In this document: piece after piece, positions 11,683 to 19,648 of the stretch
How positions within the stretch are numbered: the first letter of the stretch is position 1
How the letters are laid out: each line of letters starts with the position of its first letter
From: Pseudodonghicola flavimaris
GTDB taxonomy: Bacteria; Pseudomonadota; Alphaproteobacteria; Rhodobacterales; Rhodobacteraceae
Length of the DNA stretch: 64,000 bases
Reading direction: 5' to 3'
Assembly: GCF_030164425.1 (NCBI RefSeq)
Contig: NZ_JASNJD010000004.1
Coordinates: forward strand, 124,001-188,000
Notes under the pieces: generated by a model
What the model was told of the DNA's origin: nothing
The model's input: the letters and a program-made list of their open reading frames with translations, nothing else
Database searches by the model: none
Program-made: the position numbers and the translations under genes

Positions 11683-12371
11683 CGCTTAAGCTGGGGGTGC
11701 CGTCCAAGGGGCGGCTGATGGATAAGACCTTTGACTGGTTCGACCGCCATGGCATCCGGCTGACCCGAACCGGGTCCGACCGCGAATACGCCGGTTCGGT
11801 CGAGGGGATCGCCGGGGTCGCGCTGGTGCTGCTGTCGGCCGGGGAAATCCCCCGCGAACTGGCGGCGGGACGCATCCATTTCGGTGTCACCGGCACCGAT
11901 CTGGTGCACGAGAAACTGCCGCGCTGGGAACAGCAGGTCGAGGAGATCGCGCCGCTGGGCTTCGGCCAGGCCGATCTGATCATCGCCGTGCCGCGGGCCT
12001 GGGTCGATGTCGATACGCTCGACGATCTCGATGCGGCGGCGGCTGCGTTCCGGGCCGAGCATGGCTTCCGGCTGCGGATCGCGACCAAATACCATCGGCT
12101 GGTGCGGGAATTCCTGACCGATACCGGGGTCGCCGATTATCAGCTGGTCGACAGCCAGGGCGCCACCGAGGGCACGGTGAAGAACGAGACCGCCGAGGCG
12201 ATCGCCGATATCACCTCGACCGGGGAGACGCTGCGGGCCAATCATCTGAAGATTCTCAGCGACGGGCTGGTGCTGCGGTCGCAGGCGACGCTCTGGCGCA
12301 GCCGGGTGGCCGCCTGTGAGGGCCCCGACCAGGCGGCCCTGGCCGAGCTTCTGCGCCGCATCGATCACTGA
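11679..12371 (+). CDS. hisG: ATP phosphoribosyltransferase, short form
   Basis: Catalyses condensation of ATP and PRPP, the committed step of histidine biosynthesis. At 230 residues it is the short HisG that lacks the C-terminal regulatory domain and needs HisZ, which is encoded just upstream with a 4-base ATGA overlap. Visible signatures are LGVPSKGRLMDK at the N-terminus, GVTGTDLVHE, and the PRPP-binding region around SQGATEGTVKNET. The distal histidine gene hisC lies 12 kb away in this window. Confidence 0.95.
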   Translation: MTLKLGVPSKGRLMDKTFDWFDRHGIRLTRTGSDREYAGSVEGIAGVALVLLSAGEIPRELAAGRIHFGVTGTDLVHEKLPRWEQQVEEIAPLGFGQADLIIAVPRAWVDVDTLDDLDAAAAAFRAEHGFRLRIATKYHRLVREFLTDTGVADYQLVDSQGATEGTVKNETAEAIADITSTGETLRANHLKILSDGLVLRSQATLWRSRVAACEGPDQAALAELLRRIDH

Positions 12372-12416
12372 ACGGCCCCTGAACCCGGCCGGATTGCGGC
12401 CCTGCCGGGCCGCGAA

Positions 12417-12477
12417 GGGGGGGCTCTGCCCCCATCGCCTGCGGCGATTCCCCCGGGATATTTGTGCCAGATCGAAG
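12417..12477 (-). repeat. Palindromic repeat, left half of pair downstream of hisG
   Basis: Minus-strand unit with CTTCGATCTGGCAC, the AAATATCCCGGGGG core, the inner hairpin ATCGCCGCAGGCGAT and a closing GGGGGCAGAGCCCCC stem. Its right partner at 12496-12560 is inverted, so the two could pair into one long structure between the convergent hisG and DUF1489 genes. Confidence 0.82.
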
Positions 12478-12495
12478 GCGGCGCCGGCGCGGGAT

Positions 12496-12560
12496 CTTCG
12501 ACCTGGAGGCAAATATCCCGGGGGAGTCGCGCCGGATGGCGCGGCGGGGGCAGCGCCCCC
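12496..12560 (+). repeat. Palindromic repeat, right half of pair downstream of hisG
   Basis: Plus-strand unit with the arm CTTCGACCTGGAGG, the AAATATCCCGGGGG core, an inner hairpin (CGCGCCGGATGGCGCG) and the closing GGGGGCAGCGCCCCC stem. The inner hairpin differs in sequence from the left copy while remaining a hairpin, which suggests structure is kept rather than sequence. Confidence 0.82.
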
Positions 12561-12594
12561 GTTCTGCGCGGGATGGAGCCGGGGCGGCGACGGA

Positions 12595-13026
12595 TCAGAG
12601 CACGCCGATATCGGCGAGCGCGCGGCTCAGCGCCTCGGGCAGTTCGTCTTCGCGGGCGTGACCTTCGGGCAGATCGGCGGGCGCCTCTTCCGGCTTGAGA
12701 TAGCGCCAGCCCTGGAACGGGCGCCGCGCCGCGGCGCGGGTCAGGATCACCTCCGGATCGAGGACGATGCCGCAGCGGGCAATGCCGTCGGGGCCGGTGA
12801 CTTCTTCGAGCCGCAGCACCCGTTGCCGGGCCAGCACTTCGCCCTTGAAGACCCAGTAGAGCGAACCACCGTTCAGCAGTTCCTCGGCGCGTTTGGGCCA
12901 CATGCGGGTGACGTGGCGGGGCAGCCCGTCGGGCCAGCGGCTGCGGGTCTGGGCCTGCCAGTCGATCAGGTCCTGGACCTGATCGGCGCCGACACAGAGT
13001 TTGATGAGGTTGATCCTGTCGCTCAC
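12595..13026 (-). CDS. DUF1489 family protein
   Basis: A conserved alphaproteobacterial protein of unknown function, 143 residues from a GTG at 13026 (VSDRINLIKLCVGAD). The family opens with a similar NLIKLCVG stretch, and the conserved segments HVTRMWPKR and GGSLYWVFKG are present. AAGGA lies about nine bases upstream of the chosen GTG; longer in-frame extensions run into the nrdJ promoter region and look uncoded. It is divergent from nrdJ, with about 170 bases between. No catalytic motif is apparent. Confidence 0.85.
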   Translation of the reverse strand: MSDRINLIKLCVGADQVQDLIDWQAQTRSRWPDGLPRHVTRMWPKRAEELLNGGSLYWVFKGEVLARQRVLRLEEVTGPDGIARCGIVLDPEVILTRAAARRPFQGWRYLKPEEAPADLPEGHAREDELPEALSRALADIGVL

Positions 13027-13198
13027 CTGAGTCGTTCCTTTCTTCACGCCCCATATAGTAGGGGTTGGGACGGGGAAGGCAAATTGTGGGGGCATTTTGC
13101 ATCCATTTTGCCGCTGGCGCTTGTTGTGGTGCGGGGCCGGAGTGGTGTAGTCTGGGTCTCCATTCCACGACCAACATCCTCTGCCAAGGACCGCTGCC

Positions 13199-15487
13199 AT
13201 GACTCGTTTCGCCGCCCCGATCGCCGAACAGATCTGGGATATGAAGTATCGCTTCAAATCTGCCGACGGGGAGCCGATCGATGTCACGGTGGAGGACAGC
13301 TGGCGCCGGATCGCCCGCGATCTGGCACGGATCGAGGCGGAACCGGCCGCCTGGGAAGAGCGGTTCTATGGCGCGCTGGAGGATTTCAAGTACCTGCCCG
13401 CCGGCCGCATCACCGCCGGCGCCGGCACCGCCCGCGAGGTGACGCTGTTCAACTGTTTCGTCATGGGGACGGTGCCCGATTCGATGTCCGGCATCTTCGA
13501 CATGCTGAAAGAGGCGGCGCTGACCATGCAGCAGGGCGGTGGCATCGGCTACGATTTCTCGACCATCCGGCCGCGCGGCGCGGAAGTGAAGGGGGTGGCG
13601 GCGGATGCCTCCGGTCCCCTGTCCTTCATGGATGTCTGGGATGCGATGTGCCGCACCATCATGTCGGCGGGGTCGCGCCGCGGGGCGATGATGGCGACGA
13701 TGCGTTGCGATCACCCGGATATCGAACAGTTCATCACCGCCAAGCAGGATGCGGCGCGGCTGCGGATGTTCAACCTGTCGGTGCTGGTGACCGATGATTT
13801 CATGGAGGCGGTCAAGGCCGATGGCCCCTGGGAGCTGAAATTCGGCGACAAGGTCTATCACACCCTGCAGGCGCGCGACCTGTGGAACAAGATCATGCGC
13901 GGCACCTATGATTATGCCGAACCCGGCGTGATCTTCATCGACCGCATCAACGCGATGAACAACCTCGCCTATTGCGAGACCATCGCCGCCACAAACCCCT
14001 GTGGCGAGCAGCCGCTGCCACCCTATGGCGCCTGTCTGCTGGGGTCGATCAACCTGGCGCGGCTGGTCTCCGATCCCTTCGGGCCGAAGGCGGCGCTGGA
14101 CCTGGAGGCGCTCTCCGATCTGGTCTCTGTTGCCGTTCGGATGATGGACAACGTCGTCGACGTGTCGAAATTCCCGCTGCCGCAGCAGGAGGCGGAGGCG
14201 CAGGCCAAGCGGCGGATCGGTCTCGGCGTGACCGGGCTGGCCGATGCGCTGCTGATGCTGGGGCTGCGCTATGGCTCCGATGAGGCCGCGGCGCAGACCG
14301 AGGAATGGCTGCATCAGATCGCGCGAGCCTCCTATCTCGCCTCGGTCGAGCTGGCGAAGGAGAAGGGCGCCTTCCCGCTCTTCGACGCGGAGAAATACCT
14401 GGCCAGCGGCTCGCTTCAGCATATGGATGAGGACGTGCGCGCCGCCATCGCCGAACACGGTATCCGCAATGCGCTGCTGACCTCGATCGCGCCGACCGGC
14501 ACCATCAGCCTCTATGCCGGCAATGTGTCGAGCGGGATCGAGCCGGTCTTCGCCTATGCCTATACCCGCAAGGTGCTGCAGAAGGACGGCAGCCGGACCG
14601 AGGAAGAGGTGGTCGATTACGCGGTGCAGATGTGGCGCGATCTGAAGGGCGATGCACCGCTGCCCGAGTATTTCGTCAACGCCCAGACGCTGGCGCCCAC
14701 GGATCACGTCAAGATGCAGGCGGCGGCGCAGAAGTGGATCGACAGCTCGATCTCCAAGACCATCAACTGCCCCGAGGACATCAGCTTCGACGCCTTCAAG
14801 GACGTCTACATGCAGGCCTATGAGACCGGCTGCAAGGGCTGCACCACCTATCGGCCGAACGATGTGACCGGCTCTGTCCTGAGCGTGTCGGAGAAATCCG
14901 ATACCGCGCCGGGAGAGGCGCCGGCCAAGGGCGCCGGCGTGACGGAGCCCGGGGCGGAAGTGGTCTACATGTCCGAGCCGCTCGACCGGCCGCAATCGCT
15001 GGAAGGCCACACCTACAAGCTGAAATGGCCCGACAGCGAACATGCGATCTATATCACCCTCAACGATATCGTCATCGCCGGGCGGCGGCGGCCGTTCGAG
15101 GTCTTCATCAACTCCAAGAACATGGAGCATTACGCCTGGACCGTGGCGCTGACGCGGATGATCTCGGCGGTGTTCCGGCGTGGCGGCGACGTGTCGTTCG
15201 TGGTCGAGGAGCTGAAGGCCGTCTTCGATCCCCGCGGCGGCGCCTGGGTGCAGGGTAAGTACATCCCTTCGATGCTGGCGGCGATCGGGGGCGTGATCGA
15301 ACGCCACATGGTCACGACCGGTTTCCTGGAAGGCGAGGGGATGGGGCTGAAAAGCGATCCGCAGGCGGAGGTCGTCAACCTCGACGCGCCGCGCGGCAAG
15401 GCCTGCCCCAGCTGCGGCCAGTACGACATGCGCATGATCGAGGGCTGCATGACCTGCGCCAGCTGCGGGTACTCGAAATGCGGGTGA
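13199..15487 (+). CDS. nrdJ: Adenosylcobalamin-dependent ribonucleotide reductase (class II)
   Basis: A 762-residue class II reductase that makes deoxyribonucleotides using coenzyme B12, so it works with or without oxygen. Visible features are the substrate and loop region FNCFVMGTVPDSMSG (about residues 85-99), GGGIGYDFS, the active-site region NPCGEQPLPPYGACLLGSIN, and APTGTISLYAGNVSSGIEP. A C-terminal extension ends in CPSCGQY and CMTCASCGYSKCG, a cysteine-rich zinc-type tail common in this subfamily. No class I or III reductase genes are in the window. I saw no B12 riboswitch in the 170-base upstream gap. A hairpin at 15573-15602 probably ends the transcript. Confidence 0.95.
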   Translation: MTRFAAPIAEQIWDMKYRFKSADGEPIDVTVEDSWRRIARDLARIEAEPAAWEERFYGALEDFKYLPAGRITAGAGTAREVTLFNCFVMGTVPDSMSGIFDMLKEAALTMQQGGGIGYDFSTIRPRGAEVKGVAADASGPLSFMDVWDAMCRTIMSAGSRRGAMMATMRCDHPDIEQFITAKQDAARLRMFNLSVLVTDDFMEAVKADGPWELKFGDKVYHTLQARDLWNKIMRGTYDYAEPGVIFIDRINAMNNLAYCETIAATNPCGEQPLPPYGACLLGSINLARLVSDPFGPKAALDLEALSDLVSVAVRMMDNVVDVSKFPLPQQEAEAQAKRRIGLGVTGLADALLMLGLRYGSDEAAAQTEEWLHQIARASYLASVELAKEKGAFPLFDAEKYLASGSLQHMDEDVRAAIAEHGIRNALLTSIAPTGTISLYAGNVSSGIEPVFAYAYTRKVLQKDGSRTEEEVVDYAVQMWRDLKGDAPLPEYFVNAQTLAPTDHVKMQAAAQKWIDSSISKTINCPEDISFDAFKDVYMQAYETGCKGCTTYRPNDVTGSVLSVSEKSDTAPGEAPAKGAGVTEPGAEVVYMSEPLDRPQSLEGHTYKLKWPDSEHAIYITLNDIVIAGRRRPFEVFINSKNMEHYAWTVALTRMISAVFRRGGDVSFVVEELKAVFDPRGGAWVQGKYIPSMLAAIGGVIERHMVTTGFLEGEGMGLKSDPQAEVVNLDAPRGKACPSCGQYDMRMIEGCMTCASCGYSKCG

Positions 15488-15572
15488 ATTAGGGTCAGGA
15501 CTCATTGTTGTGGCGTGCCACGCGACATGACCTAACCGTCTCACAAGGTCATTTTGGCTGAGAAAATGAAGA

Positions 15573-15602
15573 AACGGCCTCGGGGCGTACCCGGGGCCGT
15601 TT
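15573..15602 (+). terminator. Hairpin terminator after nrdJ
   Basis: A 12-bp stem (AACGGCCTCGGG paired with CCCGGGGCCGTT, one G-U pair) closes a five-base GCGTA loop. Only a short T stretch follows, so termination may be partial or factor-assisted. It lies 85 bases after the nrdJ stop. Confidence 0.6.
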
Positions 15603-15861
15603 GCATGTCTGGCTGTGGCTACGCCTGCCAGTGTTTTTGCTGGGCCGCAGGCCAAGTCCATCGCGGATCCCTCGCATGGGTCGCGCCGCTGCCGCAGGGG
15701 GGCGCTCGTGTCGTTGGAAAACCCCTGCTGGCGCCGCATGTGGCGGGGGGGAGGGCGAGCGCCTGAAACATCACCCCGTGGGCATCCTGACAGAGCCTCC
15801 GCGCCGGCTCTGAACCCGCAAGGCGACCTTGCTGAGCCGTGTGGCCTGAGCTGGGCCTATG

Positions 15862-15876
15862 TTAGGATTTCCCTAA
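15862..15876 (+). promoter_or_regulatory. Candidate LysR-type operator (T-N11-A palindrome)
   Basis: TTAGGATTTCCCTAA is an inverted repeat (TTAGG and CCTAA) that contains the T-N11-A pattern used by LysR-type regulators. It sits about 117 bases upstream of the flavin monooxygenase gene, whose cluster encodes a LysR regulator. A second palindrome, ATGAGAATTCAT, lies at 15885-15896 and may overlap a -10 element (CATAAT at 15894). The assignment to this regulator is inferred from proximity. Confidence 0.45.
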
Positions 15877-15992
15877 GTTACGCTATGAGAATTCATAATT
15901 TCAACCGAACGAACAAGAGCGCACATAGACCGGGTGACGCCAGCACATTGCGGCGGTCGCAGCGCGCGCGAGCCAGAAGAAGGACGCAGGAC

Positions 15993-17276
15993 ATGGCAAC
16001 TGAAACAGTCGACACCGTCGTGATCGGTGGCGGGCAGGCCGGCATCGCGATGAGCGAACATCTCGGGCTGAGCGGTATCCCGCATATCGTGCTGGAGCGT
16101 GACCGCATCGCCGAACGCTGGCGCAGCGGCCGCTGGGATTCGCTGGTGGCCAACGGCCCGGCCTGGCACGACCGTTTCCCGAATATGGAGTTTCCCGGCA
16201 GCGGCGACGATTTCGTGCCCAAGGAGGGGGTCGCGGATTATTTCGAGGCCTACGCCCGGCGCATCGGCGCCCCGGTGCGCTGCGGAGTCGAGGTGACGCG
16301 GCTGAGCCGGCTGGAGGGGCGCCCCGGCTTTCGGGTCGAGACCGGCAGTGGCGAGATCGAGGCGCGCCATGTCGTGGTCGCCACCGGCCCGTTCCAGACC
16401 CCGGCGATCCCGCCGATCGTCCCGGCCGAGGCCGGTATCACCCAGATCCATTCCAGCGAATACCGCAATCCCGCGCAGCTGGCACCGGGGGCGGTGCTGG
16501 TGGTGGGGGCGGGCTCTTCCGGCGTTCAGATCGCCGATGAGCTGTCCCGCGCCGGCCGCAGGGTCTATCTCTCGGTCGGGCCGCACGACCGGCCGCCGCG
16601 CAGCTATCGCGGCCGGGATTTCGTCTGGTGGCTGGGGGTGCTGGGCAAATGGGACGCGCAGGTCGCCGCCCCCGGTTCGGACCATGTCACCATCGCAGTC
16701 AGCGGTGCGCGCGGGGGGGAGACCATCGATTTCCGCCGGCTGGCAGCGGCTGGCATGACGCTGGTGGGCCGCACCGAAGGCTATGATGCGCAGGGGCTGC
16801 ATTTCGCCCCGGATCTGCCGCAGAACATCGCCCGGGGCGACGCCAACTACCTGTCGCTGCTGGATGAGGCCGATGCCTATATCGCCCGCAACGGGCTCGA
16901 CCTGCCGGAGGAGCCCGCGGCGCGGGAATTCCTGCCGCTGCCCGACTGTGTGACGACGCCGCTCCTGACGCTGGATCCGGCCGCGGCCGGGGTGACCACG
17001 ATCATCTGGGCCACCGGCTTTCGGAATGATTACAGCTGGATGGAGGTCGATGCCTTCGATGCCGAGGGACGCCCGGATCATCTGCGCGGTGTGTCCCGGG
17101 AACGGGGGATCTATTTCCTCGGTCTGCCCTGGCTTTCCGGGCGCGGCTCCAGTTTCATCTGGGGGGTCTGGCACGATGCCAAACACATCGCCGAACATAT
17201 CGATATCCAGAGCAAATACCTCGCCTACCAGCCCGATGCGGAAAGTGCCGATCAGCCGGTCAGGGAAGAGGCCTGA
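15993..17276 (+). CDS. Flavin-containing monooxygenase-type oxidoreductase
   Basis: A 427-residue FAD/NADPH enzyme of the class B monooxygenase (FMO/CzcO-like) family, expected to oxygenate a nitrogen or sulfur centre, or a ketone. It has the FAD motif GGGQAGIAMSEH (about residues 11-22), the family segment RWRSGRWDSL, an NADPH motif GAGSSGVQIA (about 173-182) and the late ATGFRNDY stretch. The substrate is unknown. The ATG at 15993 follows AGAAGGA. It is the first gene of a five-gene cluster with RidA-like, DUF1028, LysR and M20 deacylase genes, suggesting catabolism of an amine or acylated amine. A GC hairpin with a short T run follows at 17290-17316. Confidence 0.88.
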   Translation: MATETVDTVVIGGGQAGIAMSEHLGLSGIPHIVLERDRIAERWRSGRWDSLVANGPAWHDRFPNMEFPGSGDDFVPKEGVADYFEAYARRIGAPVRCGVEVTRLSRLEGRPGFRVETGSGEIEARHVVVATGPFQTPAIPPIVPAEAGITQIHSSEYRNPAQLAPGAVLVVGAGSSGVQIADELSRAGRRVYLSVGPHDRPPRSYRGRDFVWWLGVLGKWDAQVAAPGSDHVTIAVSGARGGETIDFRRLAAAGMTLVGRTEGYDAQGLHFAPDLPQNIARGDANYLSLLDEADAYIARNGLDLPEEPAAREFLPLPDCVTTPLLTLDPAAAGVTTIIWATGFRNDYSWMEVDAFDAEGRPDHLRGVSRERGIYFLGLPWLSGRGSSFIWGVWHDAKHIAEHIDIQSKYLAYQPDAESADQPVREEA

Positions 17277-17289
17277 TATCATTCCTTCC

Positions 17290-17316
17290 GGTCCCGGCAT
17301 CCGGCCGGGGCCGTTT
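17290..17316 (+). terminator. Intercistronic hairpin between FMO and ridA-like genes
   Basis: GGTCCCGGC pairs with GCCGGGGCC (one G-U pair) around a five-base loop, followed by GTTTTCC. It looks like a weak intrinsic terminator or an RNA-stabilising element inside the cluster, and could set different levels of the first gene and the later ones. Confidence 0.5.
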
Positions 17317-17336
17317 TCCTGCCTTCGGAGTATCCC

Positions 17337-17750
17337 ATGGCCCACACCCGCATCCGCAAGTTCAACACCAAGGAAACCTATCCTGAGCAGAACCTTGACA
17401 ACGATCTGTGTCAGGCGGTGGTCGCGCGCGGCACCACCATCTTCCTGCGCGGCCAGTGTCCGCAGAGCCTGGACACCGCCGAGGACATCGGCAGCTTCGA
17501 TCCGGTCGAGCAGACCCACAAGGTGATGCAGAACATCCGTCAGCTGATCGAGGAGGCCGGCGGCAGCATGGAGCACCTGTGCAAGGTCGTCGTCTATCTG
17601 ACCGACGTGCGTCACCGTGAGGCGGTCTATCGCACCATGGGCGAATATATCAAAGGCGTGCATCCGGTCTCCACCGGCGTGGTGGTCAGCTGCCTGGCAC
17701 GGCCGTCCTGGCTGGTGGAAATCGACGCCACCGCGGTGATTCCGGACTGA
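17337..17750 (+). CDS. RidA/YjgF/UK114 family protein, divergent subfamily
   Basis: A 137-residue member of the Rid family, whose archetype RidA hydrolyses reactive enamine/imine intermediates. The core NIRQLIEEAGGSMEHLCKVVVYLTD is clear. In E. coli RidA the C-terminal stretch PARSCVEVARL carries Arg105, which binds the substrate carboxylate; here the aligned stretch is HPVSTGVVVSCLARP with no arginine at that place. It therefore belongs to one of the Rid subfamilies without archetypal deaminase chemistry, or has another substrate. It lies between FMO and DUF1028 genes, with hairpins in both flanking gaps. Confidence 0.9.
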   Translation: MAHTRIRKFNTKETYPEQNLDNDLCQAVVARGTTIFLRGQCPQSLDTAEDIGSFDPVEQTHKVMQNIRQLIEEAGGSMEHLCKVVVYLTDVRHREAVYRTMGEYIKGVHPVSTGVVVSCLARPSWLVEIDATAVIPD

Positions 17751-17768
17751 TCCCGAACCATCCCCCGA

Positions 17769-17817
17769 CCGATCCCGCCGGATCGGGCTGGCCGGCGGGG
17801 CAACCCGCCGGTATTTT
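17769..17817 (+). terminator. Tandem hairpins between ridA-like and DUF1028 genes
   Basis: Two adjacent stem-loops are present. CCGATCC with GGATCGG closes a four-base loop, and a perfect 8-bp CCGGCGGG/CCCGCCGG stem with a GCAA tetraloop (17792-17811) is followed by TATTTTCT. The second resembles an intrinsic terminator. They may allow partial read-through, or protect mRNA ends after processing. Confidence 0.5.
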
Positions 17818-17845
17818 CTGAGAACCCGCAAGATCAGGAACGCAT

Positions 17846-18523
17846 ATGACCTTCTCGCTCGTTGGCCGCTGTGCCGAGACCGGACAGTTCGGCATGGTGA
17901 TCTCCTCCTCCTCGCCGGCGGTGGCGGCGCGCTGCGCCTTCGCCCGCGCCGGGGTCGGGGCGGTCTCGACCCAGAACATCACCAACCCGGCGCTGGGGCC
18001 GCTGATGCTGGACCGGCTCGCCGCCGGCGACAGCGCCGAGGCGGCGGTGACCTTCGCCGCCGGCAGCGATGCCCATGCGGATTACCGCCAGCTTCTGGCA
18101 GTCGACGGGCAGGGCGGCAGCTTCGTGCATTCCGGCGCCAACGCGCTGGGGATCTGGACGGCGGCGACCGGGACGGATTGCGCCTCGGGGGGCAATCTTC
18201 TGGCCTCCGACCAGGTGCCGGCGGCGATGGTGCGGGCCTTCGAGACGACCAGAGGTGCGCTGGGGGATCGGCTGGTGGCGGCGCTGCGCGCCGCCGTGGC
18301 CGAGGGCGGCGAGGCCGGGCCGGTGCATTCGGCGGGGCTGCTGATCGTCGACAAGGCGGCCTGGCCCTATGCCGAGCTGCGCGTCGACTGGCTCGACACC
18401 GATTGCCCGATCGAGGCGGTGGCTCGCGCCTGGGAGGTCTATCGCCCGCAGGCCGAGGATTACGTCACCCGGGCGCTGAACCCGGCTGCGGCCCCTTCTT
18501 ATGGCGTGCCGGGGGATGAGTGA
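17846..18523 (+). CDS. DUF1028 family protein (Ntn-hydrolase-like)
   Basis: A 225-residue protein opening TFSLVGRCAETGQFGMVIS, which matches the DUF1028 family start, including the small residues at positions 2-3. Known structures place the family in the N-terminal nucleophile hydrolase superfamily, but its substrates are not established. No signal peptide or membrane segment is seen. It sits between the RidA-like and LysR genes of a likely catabolic cluster, where an amidase-type role on an intermediate would fit; that role is inference. Confidence 0.87.
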   Translation: MTFSLVGRCAETGQFGMVISSSSPAVAARCAFARAGVGAVSTQNITNPALGPLMLDRLAAGDSAEAAVTFAAGSDAHADYRQLLAVDGQGGSFVHSGANALGIWTAATGTDCASGGNLLASDQVPAAMVRAFETTRGALGDRLVAALRAAVAEGGEAGPVHSAGLLIVDKAAWPYAELRVDWLDTDCPIEAVARAWEVYRPQAEDYVTRALNPAAAPSYGVPGDE

Positions 18524-18685
18524 CTGCCGCCGATCTGTGCGGAGCCCGGTCGCAGCCGGGCGGCCGGCATGAGCGCGGGGCGAAAGGGGCGGTCCTCCGC
18601 CGGGGAACGCGAAACGGGCGTTGACCTTCCCAGCGGCATGGCGCAGTTCAAGCAAAAGACGCTTGCCGCTGCCTCCCGAACCGCC

Positions 18686-19648
18686 ATGCCCCTGCGCATC
18701 ACTCTGCGCCAACTCGAATATTTCGTTGCCGTCTGCGATCTGGGCTCGATCGCCCTGGCGGCGCAGAAGCTCAATGTCTCCTCGCCGTCGATCTCCACCG
18801 CGATCGCCCAGCTTGAGGCGGAGTTCGGTCTGAAGCTCTTCGTGCGCCGTCATGCCCGCGGGTTGTCGTTGTCGCAGGCCGGGGCGCTGTTCCGCACCGC
18901 CGCGCAAGAGACGTTGGAAAAGGCCTATGCCCTCGGCGATCTGGCCAATGACATCTCCGGCAAGGTGCGCGGCCCGCTGCGGGTGGGCTGTCTTCTGACC
19001 TTCGCCCAGATCGTTCTGCCCCGGCTCAGGCGCAGCTTTGTCGATCAGTATCCCGAGGTGGATTTCCACCAGTTCGAACGCGACCAATCGGAGCTGTTCG
19101 AACTGCTGCGCGCCGCCCAGGTCGATGTGGTGCTGACCTACGATCTGAACATCCCCTCCGAGTTCAGCTTCGTGCCGCTGATCGACCTGCCGCCCTTTGC
19201 GCTGTTTCCCGAGGATCACCCGCTGGCGGATCGCGACAGCCTGTCGCCGGAGGAGCTGGTGGACTACCCGATGGTGCTGCTCGACCTGCCGATGAGCGCC
19301 GAATACTTCCTGTCGTTCTTCTCCGCCGCCGGGCTGACCCCGGTGATCGCGGAGCGGACCCGCGACATGGCGGTGATGCGGTCGCTGGTGGCCAATGGTT
19401 TCGGCTATTCGGTGGCCAATATCCGGCCTCTGTCCGACTACTCCCCCGATGGCAGCCGGCTGCGCTTCGTGCCGCTGACCGGGCCGGTCCGGGCGCTCAG
19501 GCTGGGGCTGCTGATGACCGAGGGGGCCGAGCATTCGCGCACGATCTCGGCCTTTCTGGCCCATGCGCGCGATCACATCACCCCCGACACCAGGGCCCGC
19601 GTCGTCGCGCCGGCGGCGGGGCAGGACAGCACAAAGGACAGCCAATGA
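18686..19648 (+). CDS. LysR-family transcriptional regulator
   Basis: A 320-residue LysR-type regulator. The winged helix-turn-helix is at residues about 4-62 (ITLRQLEYFVAVCDLGSIALAAQKL at its start), followed by a periplasmic-binding-protein-like effector domain. I chose the ATG at 18686 because homologs begin directly before this helix; an upstream frame to 18569 would add 39 unconserved residues. It lies inside the FMO/RidA/DUF1028 cluster in the same direction and overlaps argE-like by four bases (ATGA). It probably senses the cluster's substrate and may bind the T-N11-A palindrome at 15862. Confidence 0.9.
   Translation: MPLRITLRQLEYFVAVCDLGSIALAAQKLNVSSPSISTAIAQLEAEFGLKLFVRRHARGLSLSQAGALFRTAAQETLEKAYALGDLANDISGKVRGPLRVGCLLTFAQIVLPRLRRSFVDQYPEVDFHQFERDQSELFELLRAAQVDVVLTYDLNIPSEFSFVPLIDLPPFALFPEDHPLADRDSLSPEELVDYPMVLLDLPMSAEYFLSFFSAAGLTPVIAERTRDMAVMRSLVANGFGYSVANIRPLSDYSPDGSRLRFVPLTGPVRALRLGLLMTEGAEHSRTISAFLAHARDHITPDTRARVVAPAAGQDSTKDSQ

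Larger units (their letters stand above)
15488..15992. other. Intergenic region between nrdJ and the FMO cluster
   Basis: About 500 bases with no conserved gene. In order it holds a phrase beginning AGGGTCAGGACTCATT just after the nrdJ stop (possibly an old insertion-sequence end, unproven), the terminator hairpin at 15573-15602, a GC-rich stretch with no recognisable content, and from about 15860 an A/T-rich segment with two palindromes. That last segment is the likely promoter and operator region of the downstream cluster. Confidence 0.6.

Noticed and set aside
13046-13062. NrdR box upstream of nrdJ
   Set aside because: CCCCATATAGTAGGGG has symmetric ends but its centre does not fit the NrdR consensus well, there is only one copy, and it lies about 140 bases from the start codon.
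13050-13198. Adenosylcobalamin riboswitch controlling nrdJ
   Set aside because: The gap is too short and I see no B12-box-like conserved sequence or the multi-helix layout expected.
12365-15739. Very long open frame on the minus strand opposite nrdJ
   Set aside because: High GC content leaves few stops in the antisense frame. The plus strand carries a full-length, motif-complete nrdJ, and the antisense translation is low-complexity and rich in Arg/His/Gln.
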